Counted from the first letter of the stretch, positions 53,122-62,123 are shown. The stretch: DNA of 64,000 nt from Nitrososphaerota archaeon (GCA_021325255.1 JAJPHP010000067.1:83657-147656); one strand, 5' to 3'. Program-made: numbers and translations. The notes: generated by a model not told the origin, from the letters alone.

Positions 53122-54195
53122 ATGAAAGCTATTGTGGTCACTCCTATGAGGAGTGGGTCGTTGCGAATCGAGGATGTACCCGAACCTGTACCTGGAGTGA
53201 ATCAGGTTCTCCTCGAGGTTCTAAGAGTGGGGGTGTGTGGAACAGATCGAGATATAATTGCTGGCTTTTATGGCCAAGCGCCAAAGGGTTCTGACAGTCT
53301 AACTCTGGGACACGAATCTCTATGCAGAGTCGCCGAACCCGGCGAGGCCGCAGATTCGCTAGAACGTGGTCAGCTCGTCGTTCCGACTGTCCGCAGACCC
53401 TGTCCAGAGGGTTGCCTCAACTGCAGGAGCGGTGAATCTGATTTTTGCCTGACTGGTCACTATAGCGAGCACGGTATAAAACTGCTTGATGGTTTTGCTT
53501 CTCAATTCGCCGTCAGTGATTCTTCCTTCGTGGTGAAGATGCCTGACGAATCGCTTTCAGACGTAGGCGTTCTTCTTGAACCTTTGACCGTCGTTGAAAA
53601 GGGGTTGATTCAGACTTTCCTCATTCAGAATTCAAGAATGAAGTGGAAGCCTCAAAGGGCGTTGGTGCTCGGGGCAGGGCCTGTCGGCCTCCTTGCAACT
53701 GCCACTCTGATTCTGAACGGATTGATGGTCGACACTGTAGCAACGAGGTCTGAGGACAGCTTGAAAGCCAAATTAGTCATGCAGACGGGGGCGAATTACA
53801 TTAACGCTAAACAAACCGATCTTGAGACCCTGGATTCGAAGTATGATATTGTCTTTGAGATTACCGGGAGCCCCTCCATTGCCCTTGAGGCGCAGCAGTT
53901 CATAGGGGTAAATGGAGTGGTTTGCTACCTCGGGATATACAGAGAAAAGCAAGAAACCGAGGATGCAGGGAGGCTATTCACCGACATGGTTCTCGGGAAC
54001 AAGATCCACTTTGGTTCGGTCAACGCGAATAGGAGCTACTTCGAAAAGGGTGCAAAAGACCTCTCCGACATCAGAAAGAAGTGGCCTGGATTCTTGGAAA
54101 AGATGATTACGAGAATAGCCAGTCCCGACGACCCGCTTGCCGCCTACGACTTAGAAAGCGAAGAGGAAATCAAATCTGTTATCGAGTTCGTCTAG
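53122..54195 (+). CDS. gdh: Glucose/galactose 1-dehydrogenase (MDR family)
   Basis: The sequence follows the archaeal glucose dehydrogenase pattern: GVCGTDRDIIAGFYG, LGHESLCRV, zinc-lobe RRPCPEGCLNCRSGESDFC, VLGAGPVGLLATATLI and the C-terminal GSVNANRSYFEKGA. It oxidises glucose (often galactose or xylose too) to the lactone with NAD(P)+, the entry step of the non-phosphorylating Entner-Doudoroff branch. At 357 residues it is full length. It suggests sugar use or cycling in this organism. Confidence 0.88.
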   Translation: MKAIVVTPMRSGSLRIEDVPEPVPGVNQVLLEVLRVGVCGTDRDIIAGFYGQAPKGSDSLTLGHESLCRVAEPGEAADSLERGQLVVPTVRRPCPEGCLNCRSGESDFCLTGHYSEHGIKLLDGFASQFAVSDSSFVVKMPDESLSDVGVLLEPLTVVEKGLIQTFLIQNSRMKWKPQRALVLGAGPVGLLATATLILNGLMVDTVATRSEDSLKAKLVMQTGANYINAKQTDLETLDSKYDIVFEITGSPSIALEAQQFIGVNGVVCYLGIYREKQETEDAGRLFTDMVLGNKIHFGSVNANRSYFEKGAKDLSDIRKKWPGFLEKMITRIASPDDPLAAYDLESEEEIKSVIEFV

Positions 54196-54900
54196 ATCGC
54201 TCGATTCTTTTTAAAGAAAGAATCTGCACTAATCAGATTATCCTTACCTTACAAGTCTTTCAATGAGAAAGTGATTATTACTCGTGTTCGCGCCTTATCA
54301 CAGCCTGCCACAGCGGTAATATTTCTCGGATACCGACAATAGAGCGGGATTGGAATCCTGCAGCTTGCCTTACTCGAGATTATGAAATCTTTCGTTTGTC
54401 TTGACGATAAGACCCTTTGCAGAATATTCTGCAGTTGACGAACAATTCAAATAAACCCTGGTAGTCCATAAACTTCTATTGCCAAATACTATAGCTCTTA
54501 TCCATAAGTATTAACCTGTATTTGACATAGCTTTAGTTACAATGACTAAAACTTTGCCGACACTGCAAACCGCCTTGCTTTGCGCAGCAGGTAGCTAGGG
54601 ATTATGTTTTAATGAAATCCCATTAGTTCTAGACCTGCTGTCTGCGTTCCTTATCTTATTCAATTTCCGATGACAACAATCGAAGCGCAAGAGACACACA
54701 CTGAAAGAATAGCGCATCAACTGACAAACAAAGGAAATAGCCAGAAGGTTCGGGAAATGAGCTTCAAAAGGCAGAGTTCTGCAACTCTACAACACAACCT
54801 GTCTACGCAGACTGCTTTTCCTTCATTTACCATTAACTTGAACAATAAAATGCCAATCGGACCGCATAACAGTTAGAAAAAGTGAGACGAAAAAGAAGCA
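54196..54900. other. AT-rich intergenic region with a structured element
   Basis: No gene is supported in these 705 bases; a 68-residue frame at 54670-54876 has no family, regular composition or promoter evidence. The region contains an 8-bp stem (54585-54592 with 54633-54640) and sequence blocks that recur upstream of the MIT-domain gene. It is the upstream region of the TackOD1 protein gene. Confidence 0.4.
54585..54640 (+). repeat. Long hairpin upstream of the TackOD1 gene
   Basis: cagcaggt (54585-54592) is fully complementary to acctgctg (54633-54640). Inside it gggat (54598-54602) pairs with atccc (54617-54621) around a 14-base loop. The nested pairing suggests an RNA structure or a protein-binding inverted repeat. 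acctgctg also forms the stem of the smaller hairpin at 57231. Confidence 0.4.
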
Positions 54901-56532
54901 ATGGTTTCATTCATAAGCATCATCGGCGGACTGACCATCTCCCTGATTTTCCTCTTTGTGGGACTTACCGTTGGATTCGTAACTTCCAGAGCGAACAAAC
55001 TCGCTATCTTCGGAGTGGCACTATTCGCAGGCTCTTTAGTATGGCTTGGATCGCTGCTGTTTTCCTCGTATCTCGTCTCGATTCCCTTTTTTCTCGACTA
55101 CGTAAGCATGGCCAACTCCGTCATTGGCTCTCCCTTCGTCTTCGGCAGCCAGCTATTGACTGCGGTGTTTACACTTATCGGATTGCTGGAAATTGGTTAC
55201 ATCGTAGGCTGTGCATCGCCAAGCAAGTCGGAGCAGCCCGTAGTCAACTCTTTGCAGGGAAGCGGGGTCACTCCTTACCAAAGAATCGGACTGTCGTCGG
55301 TACGGACTGTAGGGGGAACAGCTGTTGTCGAACAAGTCATTGGCCCTTCTAATCCCACTGATGATCAAGGAAGAAATCTCCAAAACGAGGGTCAAGAAGG
55401 GTTCAGCCCGATATCAACTTCGGCCGCCCAGTACATCGCAAGATCCGTAAACATGAGACAGCTCGGACCTAACCTGAGCGAAGACGAGCGAACACTTGCT
55501 TCCTTGTTTGTCTTCAACAAGGTGAGAGAAGTGTCTCCAAAACTTGACGACCTTAGCCCTGATGGATACATCTATGACCAGTTACGCAATCTTGAATGGG
55601 ATACACCGAGAGAAACGCAAGCGCTGAACGCCCTTACGCTTAGAAATTATCTTGTAGCATCGCCTAAAGAAAAAACTCTGAAATGCAAAGCTTGCGGATC
55701 GATGCGTCTCCAAGTCCGCAGCCAATGCCCTGAATGTGGATCGCTCGGGGCGGAAAGGCACAAGGTGCTGGAGCACTTCCCGTGCGGGATGATAGATCGC
55801 GAGGAGAATTTTCGGGGCGAAAAGGGAGACCTCATCTGTCCCAAATGTAACAAGGCGCTCGAACTCATCGGTTTAGACTACAGAAGTCTGGGGTCAATGT
55901 TTGTCTGTCAATCTTGCGGAGCGCTTAACAAAGAGCTCACTACCTCGCTAAAATGTTCTAGATGTAGTAACTCAGCAAAACCTGAAGAGGAGGTCGAAGT
56001 CTACTTGTTCTCCTACGCACTCAATCCTGCCATGAGCTTGAAGCTCAAGCAATTCGTAAAGCCAGTCCAAACAATTGCGAATTATTTTGATAGTTGTGGC
56101 TATACAGTTTTCACGCCGGCTATCGTGAGGGGCAAGTCAGGGACTGAACACACATTCGATCTGTTGGTCCTGGAGCGATCCGCACTCAAACACACTGCAG
56201 CCTTTCAAGCAGCTGTGAATTCAAATTCACCAAAGGGCGAAGGAAAGAAACTAATCGTGGAGATTCTTGTCTCCGAATCGCCGATAAAACTGGAGGAGGT
56301 GACGACGGTGTACGGGAAAATAAATGATATCGCCTATCAATCCACCGTTGTTGCAATACCCTCTCTTGCTGAAAGCGCGCGATCATATGCGAAGGCATAC
56401 GGACTAAGAGTTGTCGAGGGGCCCGATACTGACTCGGTAATTTCAAAACTCGGGACCAGCATCAATCCACTGGCGGATCAGGGAACCATCAGAAACACTT
56501 CGTTGACTTCCCAAAGGTCTACTCCAGAATAG
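54901..56532 (+). CDS. Membrane protein with TackOD1-like zinc domain and restriction-endonuclease-fold C-terminus
   Basis: The 543-residue protein has three N-terminal membrane helices (about 5-27, 33-60, 83-103) and a polar linker. A cysteine-rich region at about 262-355 has five CxxC or single-Cys ligands (262/265, 276/279, 295, 313/316, 336/339, 352/355) and includes FPCGMIDREENFRGEKGDLICPKC, the pattern of Thaumarchaeal output domain 1. The C-terminus (about 395-505) looks like an Mrr/restriction-endonuclease fold: GKSGTEHTFDLLV with Asp420, LIVEILV with Glu454, and SYAKAYGLRVVE. The Lys normally two residues after that Glu is absent (Leu456), so nuclease activity is doubtful. It is probably a membrane-tethered sensor or effector. 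Start ATG 54901. Confidence 0.72.
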   Translation: MVSFISIIGGLTISLIFLFVGLTVGFVTSRANKLAIFGVALFAGSLVWLGSLLFSSYLVSIPFFLDYVSMANSVIGSPFVFGSQLLTAVFTLIGLLEIGYIVGCASPSKSEQPVVNSLQGSGVTPYQRIGLSSVRTVGGTAVVEQVIGPSNPTDDQGRNLQNEGQEGFSPISTSAAQYIARSVNMRQLGPNLSEDERTLASLFVFNKVREVSPKLDDLSPDGYIYDQLRNLEWDTPRETQALNALTLRNYLVASPKEKTLKCKACGSMRLQVRSQCPECGSLGAERHKVLEHFPCGMIDREENFRGEKGDLICPKCNKALELIGLDYRSLGSMFVCQSCGALNKELTTSLKCSRCSNSAKPEEEVEVYLFSYALNPAMSLKLKQFVKPVQTIANYFDSCGYTVFTPAIVRGKSGTEHTFDLLVLERSALKHTAAFQAAVNSNSPKGEGKKLIVEILVSESPIKLEEVTTVYGKINDIAYQSTVVAIPSLAESARSYAKAYGLRVVEGPDTDSVISKLGTSINPLADQGTIRNTSLTSQRSTPE

Positions 56533-56549
56533 CGGAAATGGGTACGTCC

Positions 56550-56825
56550 TCACTTTTCAAAATAATCCTTCAACAGATACATCGAAAGATTACCACAATG
56601 AGGACAGAGATGCAGAGTACCTGTCTCATACTGCTCCTTTGGCAAATATGAGAATTCGCTCGATGTAAAAGTGCTGTCAAAGGACCTTCCGCAGGAGTGA
56701 CAGTCTAGCGTCATTATATTCGGCTTGTCAACTTGTTCGACGTCGGGAATTGCCGGTGTCGAAAATGACGTTGAATTTTGATCTTTTCCGGCTTTCTCGT
56801 GTACGTTCTGCTCTCCAGTCTGCAT
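56550..56825 (-). CDS. Small zinc-ribbon protein
   Basis: From ATG 56825 the product is 91 residues with a disordered polar N-terminal half and a C-terminal ribbon, CHSCGRSF paired with CPHCGNL about 33 residues later. The open frame runs upstream to 56993, but that part is basic and atypical. It converges on the TackOD1 gene 17 bases away. Function unknown. Confidence 0.55.
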   Translation of the reverse strand: MQTGEQNVHEKAGKDQNSTSFSTPAIPDVEQVDKPNIMTLDCHSCGRSFDSTFTSSEFSYLPKEQYETGTLHLCPHCGNLSMYLLKDYFEK

Positions 56826-57230
56826 TCGCGTCTCACGTGTTTTGTGTTCGTTCGAAATAATATCTCTGCGAGCACGCTTCTGACCAAGTTTCTGTCTCAA
56901 ATCGATGCAGATCAATCTTCCTTTTGAGCGTCTCCAAATTCTTATCCTAGATACCGCTACATTGCGTCTAGCAGAGTTACTTTTCAAATGCAATCTTGTA
57001 AAGTAAGATCTACAATATGATTACTATTTTCTTCCTATTTGATGGCATTTAACTTAATTCAAGAAGAGGCGTCTGAGAATGCGACTGAGATTGGACCTCT
57101 AATTCCGCTTTCAGGACATAATCCGTCTGGCCCTTGACCTCAAAGAGCAGATGTTAGTGTCTGTTGAGTTCGATTAATTCGGTCTTTGTGTTAGGCCTAT
57201 TTGACCGCCTTGCTTTTGACTGGAGGCTGG

Positions 57231-57248
57231 ACCTGCTGTTAGGCAGGT
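57231..57248 (+). repeat. Perfect 6-bp hairpin upstream of the MIT-domain gene
   Basis: ACCTGC, loop tgttag, GCAGGT: an inverted repeat with six perfect pairs, 28 bases before the TTG of the MIT gene. The block accgccttgcttt (57204-57216) precedes it, and the same two blocks occur upstream of the TackOD1 gene. Confidence 0.4.
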
Positions 57249-57275
57249 AAAACAAAGAGAGGCCCTTCAATCATC

Positions 57276-57641
57276 TTGGATCCTTCAAAGTACAAGAAAC
57301 TTGAGGAATATGCGACACTTCTAATCAAGCAGGGTGAGGCTGAAGAGAAGGAAAATGAGTATGCTTTCGCAATTGAGAAATATCTCAAGGTCGTTGATGT
57401 TCTTCTTGTAATGTCTGATGCGGCTCCAAACTACACGGCGTGGGTGCAGTGTACAGGAAAGGCTGAAACACTGCAAAAGAAGGTAAAGACCCTGATAGCG
57501 CTCGCCTCGATTGAAAAAGAAAAGCACCAAGTAATCGAGGAAAGACAGGCGCAACAACAACGGCCTCTACAGTCGGGTGCACAGGAGCCACTCCGTTCAA
57601 CCCCACAACCAGTTGCCGGGCAATTAGTCCAGAAATCGTAG
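57276..57641 (+). CDS. Free-standing MIT-domain protein
   Basis: Residues about 8-75 form a three-helix MIT-like domain: YATLLIKQGEAEEKENEYAF, AIEKYLKVVDVLLVMSDAAP and WVQCTGKAETLQKKVKTLI. This is the pattern at the N-terminus of Vps4/CdvC, which binds the tails of ESCRT-III/CdvB proteins. Here no AAA ATPase domain follows; the remaining 45 residues are Gln/Pro-rich and disordered. It could be an adaptor or competitor for Cdv (ESCRT) division proteins. The start is TTG, with no obvious TATA box. No other Cdv gene is in the window. Confidence 0.65.
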   Translation: MDPSKYKKLEEYATLLIKQGEAEEKENEYAFAIEKYLKVVDVLLVMSDAAPNYTAWVQCTGKAETLQKKVKTLIALASIEKEKHQVIEERQAQQQRPLQSGAQEPLRSTPQPVAGQLVQKS

Positions 57642-58170
57642 GCTAGAATGCCAATCCAAAGACTTTGAAGCCTAAAAAGATCAGATCGTCGCAAAATCCT
57701 AGTCTGCTTCTTATCTCTAACTTGTCGTCCTTTGTCTAGGTCACTGAGTTCGAGACCACGTGGATTTGTAGTACAAATCGTCGATTCCAGATTCTCCGAT
57801 TTTGTGCGAAATACGTAAATCGCATACTAGTTAGTAGGTGACTTCCGGAGCGCTGGAGTGCTCAGCAAGATCCCACAAATCCTAACACTTGCTCTTCCTA
57901 TTTTCAACAGACGTATTCCTACCATTTGAGGGTCGTTGATGAAGCAGACTTTGTATAAAGAATCGCTCAGACTTGACTCACAATTGCGTTCCCGGCCCAA
58001 GCTCTCATCTCGGGAAAGTTCTCGACATGACATTAGGTATCATATACAACCTCACTGTTTGGAGTCGTGTCTACCATTAGACAACGAAGAGGTACACGTA
58101 TAACCGTCAAAGATTCAAGGTCCTCAGACGATTCTGTTCCGGGGAATTTATGCTATAGGGGGTTAGACAT
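57642..58170. other. Intergenic region without recognisable gene
   Basis: 529 bases upstream of the ABC ATPase. The frames here (e.g. minus 57827-58033) are short and composition-neutral. I found no tRNA, and no promoter element strong enough to call. An imperfect palindrome around tacgta (about 57812-57818) is the only feature noticed. Confidence 0.35.
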
Positions 58171-58995
58171 GTGACCGAACAAACGGGTGCGAGCTCTAAG
58201 GTTACTTCCTTGAATCAACCTCTTGACAATGCTGGCGCAGGTTCTCCGATCATTTCAGTAGACCATGTTAGCCTAGACTACAGAAAGGAAAAGGAACAGA
58301 TGCCGGTGCTAGTTGATGTCTCGCTCGCCGCATACAAAGACCAATTTGTAACAATAACAGGCCCATCTGGCTGTGGCAAGTCCTCGCTACTCAGGATAAT
58401 CGCTGGACTGAACAAGGCGACTTCGGGGACGGTCAATTTTCGAGGAAAACCCATTACTCAACCGAGGAGTGAGGTTGCAATGATCTTTCAGAATTTTGTG
58501 TTGTTGCCCTGGCGAACGGCACTTGAAAACGTAATGTTCGCTCTCTCCTCGCGAAAGGACCTGTCTGAAGAAGAAAAAAAGGAAAAGTCACTCAAGGCAC
58601 TGGATGATACTGGGCTCAAGGGGTTTGAAAACGTGTATCCCGGAGAGCTCTCTGGCGGGATGAAACAAAGAGTAGGGATCGCCCGAGCGCTTGCTCTTGC
58701 CCCCCACGTTCTTCTAATGGACGAGCCTTTTAGCTCCCTCGATAATCTCACAGCCGAGCACCTTCGAAGGGAAATCTACTCGCTCCTGATCAATCCGTCG
58801 TCTCCCATCCAGACTGTTATCATGGTTAGCCACAACGTTGAGGAAATTGTGGAGCTTTCTGACAAGGTTGTTGTTCTCTCTCAGCGGCCTGCTCATGTTG
58901 TGGGAGACCTTGCAATAAATCTGAATCGACCGAGAAACAAGAAATCGGAAGAGTTCTTCCAATGGGTGGACAGGCTTTACGCACTTCTCGCTTGA
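58171..58995 (+). CDS. ABC transporter ATP-binding protein (nitrate/sulfonate/taurine type)
   Basis: The product is an ATPase of the SsuB/TauB/NrtD group: Walker A GPSGCGKS (64-71), Q-loop [11 protein letters not shown], signature LSGGMKQR, Walker B LLMDEPF and H-loop VSHNVEE. The GTG start fits the position. No permease or binding-protein gene adjoins it. The separate gene at 59216 encodes the C-terminal domain that is fused to this ATPase in many archaea. The substrate is unknown, and the permease must be elsewhere. Confidence 0.85.
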   Translation: MTEQTGASSKVTSLNQPLDNAGAGSPIISVDHVSLDYRKEKEQMPVLVDVSLAAYKDQFVTITGPSGCGKSSLLRIIAGLNKATSGTVNFRGKPITQPRSEVAMIFQNFVLLPWRTALENVMFALSSRKDLSEEEKKEKSLKALDDTGLKGFENVYPGELSGGMKQRVGIARALALAPHVLLMDEPFSSLDNLTAEHLRREIYSLLINPSSPIQTVIMVSHNVEEIVELSDKVVVLSQRPAHVVGDLAINLNRPRNKKSEEFFQWVDRLYALLA

Positions 58996-59215
58996 GGGCG
59001 ATATGATACCCGCAGAAGAACTTTTTGTTCCCTTCGATTCTTTTCTAGAGGTTTTCTTTAAAAGAAAGCGTTCCTGCTCGTGAAACTGCGAAGATGAATC
59101 CCTCGGGCAGGAAAGATTGACAATTTAGAATTGAAAGGATAGCACTTGCGAGCTCAGATATTGAAGAACAATTCTCCGGAAGAACAAATAGAAATGGAGT
59201 CTGTGAACAGTTAGG

Positions 59216-59755
59216 TTGGCAGCGACAGGTATTTCGGGGCAAAACCAACCACGGCAGTTTACTGATCAGAATCGGCCGCCCATAATGCCTGCCAACGTTA
59301 GGGCAGGACAGGTCATAGGGCTGGTGGAAATCACGGGAGGACTAGGTTCTCTGATCGACGTTTCCCGACTTGCGGACGAATTCGGAGCCGATATTGCCAT
59401 TCTTCTTCCCATAGTGGACACTGCCGAAATGCTCGGGCTTATCAAGTCCGAAAAGGGAGACATCTCCCTCACTGATTTTGGGCTGAAATTCCAAAAGACG
59501 TCGAGACACAAGGTAACTCTATTGAAGGATCAGCTCGCCAAGATCGAGCCCTTCAAAACGGCCATCGAACTTGCTTCGACTAGGAAGAATATTTCGGCAC
59601 ATGATATTGCAGAGTCTCTTCTTGCCAGGGATATTCGCTGGCATCACACGAGTGAGCTTAATGAGGCTCTGATACAGGGACTGTTGATTCACTGGGCGAT
59701 ATACGCTGGACTGCTCTCATACAACGGTAAGACCGGCAAGTTTCAGAAAATGTAA
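59216..59755 (+). CDS. AAA-associated C-terminal-domain protein (ABC ATPase companion)
   Basis: The pattern of a GLVEITGG start, DVSRLADEFGADIAILLPIVDTAEMLGL, GDISLTDFGLKFQ and a final HHTSELNEALIQGLLIHWAIY resembles the domain (PF09821 type) often found C-terminal to archaeal nitrate/sulfonate-type ABC ATPases. Here it is a free-standing 179-residue protein from a TTG start, 220 bases after the ATPase. Its winged-helix-like first half suggests a sensor or regulator. Split rather than fused, it may act in trans on the ATPase. Confidence 0.7.
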   Translation: MAATGISGQNQPRQFTDQNRPPIMPANVRAGQVIGLVEITGGLGSLIDVSRLADEFGADIAILLPIVDTAEMLGLIKSEKGDISLTDFGLKFQKTSRHKVTLLKDQLAKIEPFKTAIELASTRKNISAHDIAESLLARDIRWHHTSELNEALIQGLLIHWAIYAGLLSYNGKTGKFQKM

Positions 59756-59787
59756 ATAAAATTATCATCGCCTCTTCGTGCTCTTTT

Positions 59788-60621
59788 TCACACAAACACG
59801 AGGAGCCTTCCTATGAAGTAAAGCAAAATCGAGGCAACAGCACCAACCAAGAGCATTTCCAAACCTGAACGCCAAATGCTCTTGCCGACCAATCTGCCCT
59901 TCCACGCGCCTACAACGAATAGAAAAAGAAATGAGGCGCCCATAGAGGCTAGGATTGCGAAATTTGTCGCGTCAAGCAGAAGGTAAGCAAATAGCGGCAC
60001 GGCTGCTCCCAAAATGAATGCCAGGCCAGTTGATGCGGCGACCGCGAAAGGGTTCTCGAGCTCCGCTTCGTGAAGATGGAGTTCGTGAATCAATATGTCT
60101 TCCAGCCACTTCTTCTTGCTCGATGTCACGCGATCGACCACCATTTCTGCTTCTTCGTGCGTCAAACCCTTTAGGAGATAGAAGTTCTTGAGCTCCTGTC
60201 TTTCTTCGTCGGGTTCGTGTTCGATCTCACTTGCCTCTCTCCTGGAGTCCGCATGAAACAAATCAATCTCTGACCGAGCTGCGAGAAGAGCTCCGAAGAA
60301 CATCGAAACCCCACCTGCCAACATTGCAGCAATTCCCGCAAGCCTGATGAGCCCAATACTGTTTACAGCTCCAGAGAAGCCTGCCAAGAATGCCACGTTG
60401 GTTACAAGCCCGTCAGATATGCCAAGAGCTATGCTACTAATGAGACCGCGGCCACGGATGTGATTATGTATTTCCTTGATTCCGCTCTCTTCAGCTGCGG
60501 GAGGGGATTTTTCCTTCAATGCTCGCATGTCTTCTTTTCCATTAGGAGCACTTGAAATATCATGCCTCATCGGGCCAGCTGCATCTTCATCTTCTTCTGA
60601 TCCAATGCTGCCTGAGGTCAT
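59788..60621 (-). CDS. VIT1/CCC1-family metal (Fe/Mn) transporter
   Basis: Five hydrophobic segments flank a soluble acidic helical middle (SEIEHEPDEERQELKNFYLL), the layout of vacuolar iron transporter-like proteins. The first segment carries the conserved ALGISDGLVTNVAFLAGFSG. The metal-binding domain with several Glu/His lies between TM2 and TM3 (DILIHELHLHEAELENP). It moves Fe2+ or Mn2+ across the membrane. The frame opens with TTG at 60675; ATG 60621 is used here, and the first 60 residues are poorly ordered either way. Confidence 0.8.
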   Translation of the reverse strand: MTSGSIGSEEDEDAAGPMRHDISSAPNGKEDMRALKEKSPPAAEESGIKEIHNHIRGRGLISSIALGISDGLVTNVAFLAGFSGAVNSIGLIRLAGIAAMLAGGVSMFFGALLAARSEIDLFHADSRREASEIEHEPDEERQELKNFYLLKGLTHEEAEMVVDRVTSSKKKWLEDILIHELHLHEAELENPFAVAASTGLAFILGAAVPLFAYLLLDATNFAILASMGASFLFLFVVGAWKGRLVGKSIWRSGLEMLLVGAVASILLYFIGRLLVFV

Positions 60622-60877
60622 GCGTTTCTCACTAATTGTATTTTTGCTGTGCTCTTCGTAGCAAAGGAGATTCAATCATGGCTTCTCTCCCTTTAGGCTT
60701 TTTGCTAACCTATTCGCGCCGGCCTATACTTTTGGATAATGAGTTGACCACTTTTGCACGAGTCTCTCAGAGGAACTTGCACGATCTCGCGAGGCCAGCA
60801 ATCTGGAAAACGCAAAAATGCCTTTAAAGAGCATAATATTCATCAAATGTTCCAGCGGAGACTGATTTTCTAAAGAA

Positions 60878-61711
60878 ATGCCAACCCACTGGGGACTTGA
60901 GAATAGACTATCACGTATGATAAAGCCCTTCACGGGACGTTCTGTAATGCTTGCTTGTGACCACGGCTACTTTATGGGGCCCACACACAGACTTGAAGTC
61001 CCTCGGAGGACAATCGCACCTATCTACCAATTCGCAGATGCACTCGCCGTCACAAGGGGCGTCTTGAGGAACTGCGTGGATCCTTCTTGGGAGGTACCGA
61101 TCATCCTACGGGTCTCTGGAGGTTCGAGCATCCTCAGAGAAGACCTGAGTGATGAGGGCTTGACAACGAGCATGGATGACGCAGTGAGGCTCAATGCTGC
61201 TGCCGTTGCATTGTCCATTTTTGTTGGCACCGCGCATGAAAAACAGACTCTGCTGAATCTTGCAAAGCTCGTGGATGAAGGGGAGCGCTGCGGGATGCCC
61301 GTCATGGCGATTACAGCAGTAGGCAAAGAACTTGAGAAGCGGGACGCAAGATATCTGAGCCTCTCATGTAGAATCGCCGCAGAAATCGGCGCTCACTTGG
61401 TGAAGACTTACTACTGCGAGGATTTCTCAAAGGTTGTAGAAGGATGCCCTGTGCCTCTCGTCGTTGCAGGGGGTCCGAAGCTTGACACTGAAAGAGATGT
61501 ATTCGAACTAGTTCACAATGCGATTTCTCAGGGAGCTGCAGGAGTGGACATGGGCCGAAATATTTGGCAGAACGATTACCCCGTCGCGATGATAAGAGCA
61601 ATTAGGTCGATCGTGCATGAGCAGGCCTCGGTGAAAGAGGCCGCGGAGATTTTTGAGCGCGAAAGGTCGACATTGAAGGACCAACAGAAAAAAATCCCTC
61701 AGGTGGCTTGA
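60878..61711 (+). CDS. Class I aldolase of the DeoC/LsrF (FbaB) family
   Basis: The TIM-barrel protein has the LACDHGYFMGPTH opening, a Schiff-base Lys in HLVKTYYCEDF, the phosphate motif GGPKLDTERDV and GAAGVDMGRNIWQ. LsrF, the AI-2 pathway thiolase, and archaeal class I fructose-bisphosphate aldolases share this fold and these motifs. CDHGYFMGPTHRLE favours the LsrF branch, but substrate choice cannot be fixed. The length of 277 residues is normal. It adds another sugar-phosphate enzyme to a window rich in them. Confidence 0.78.
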   Translation: MPTHWGLENRLSRMIKPFTGRSVMLACDHGYFMGPTHRLEVPRRTIAPIYQFADALAVTRGVLRNCVDPSWEVPIILRVSGGSSILREDLSDEGLTTSMDDAVRLNAAAVALSIFVGTAHEKQTLLNLAKLVDEGERCGMPVMAITAVGKELEKRDARYLSLSCRIAAEIGAHLVKTYYCEDFSKVVEGCPVPLVVAGGPKLDTERDVFELVHNAISQGAAGVDMGRNIWQNDYPVAMIRAIRSIVHEQASVKEAAEIFERERSTLKDQQKKIPQVA

Positions 61712-61888
61712 TTGAAGAAAGAATTAGGCTTGGGGTTTGATCCGAAAAATGTTTGTCATAGCTATCATCAAATGAAATGCAGAAATCGGCGGGGAGGCAA
61801 CAGTAGAATGCCTCACGGCTTGCACTTTGAGCTTTCCTTCCCGCCCTGAATGCCAGGCCGATTGAGTTTCTATTTTTGTAACTTTTGA

Positions 61889-62095
61889 CTACCTGCGAAT
61901 GTTTGCCTTTACTCTGTGTCTCAGCCTGTAAACGTGCGTCTTCTCTTCCTCCTTCCAATACCTTCTCATGCATTCCTTATTCGCAAAAAGATGGTCCAAG
62001 AAGGCCGAGTGGCCGAACGTTCTTCCGCATTCTGGGCAGGTATCCTGGCCGATGCCAGTCCCAAAGGTTTGAACTTGTTCTTGTTCGGTGCTCAT
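61889..62095 (-). CDS. Single zinc-finger protein under a palindromic promoter
   Basis: The protein has 68 residues from ATG 62095. The finger CPECGRTFGHSAFLDHLFANKEC has a C2HC-like arrangement (Cys-x2-Cys, then His and Cys) followed by a basic tail (YRLRHRVKANIRR). Such a layout suits DNA or RNA binding. An upstream in-frame ATG at 62140 lies within the palindrome and is unlikely. The perfect inverted repeat 29-56 bases upstream suggests tight regulation, possibly by itself. Confidence 0.6.
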   Translation of the reverse strand: MSTEQEQVQTFGTGIGQDTCPECGRTFGHSAFLDHLFANKECMRRYWKEEEKTHVYRLRHRVKANIRR

Positions 62096-62123
62096 AGTTC
62101 TTCTTTTCCACTGCCTCCAAGGG

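Noticed and set aside
54670..54876. 68-residue frame just before the TackOD1 gene
   Set aside because: Polar, without motif or promoter evidence, in an AT-rich non-coding stretch.
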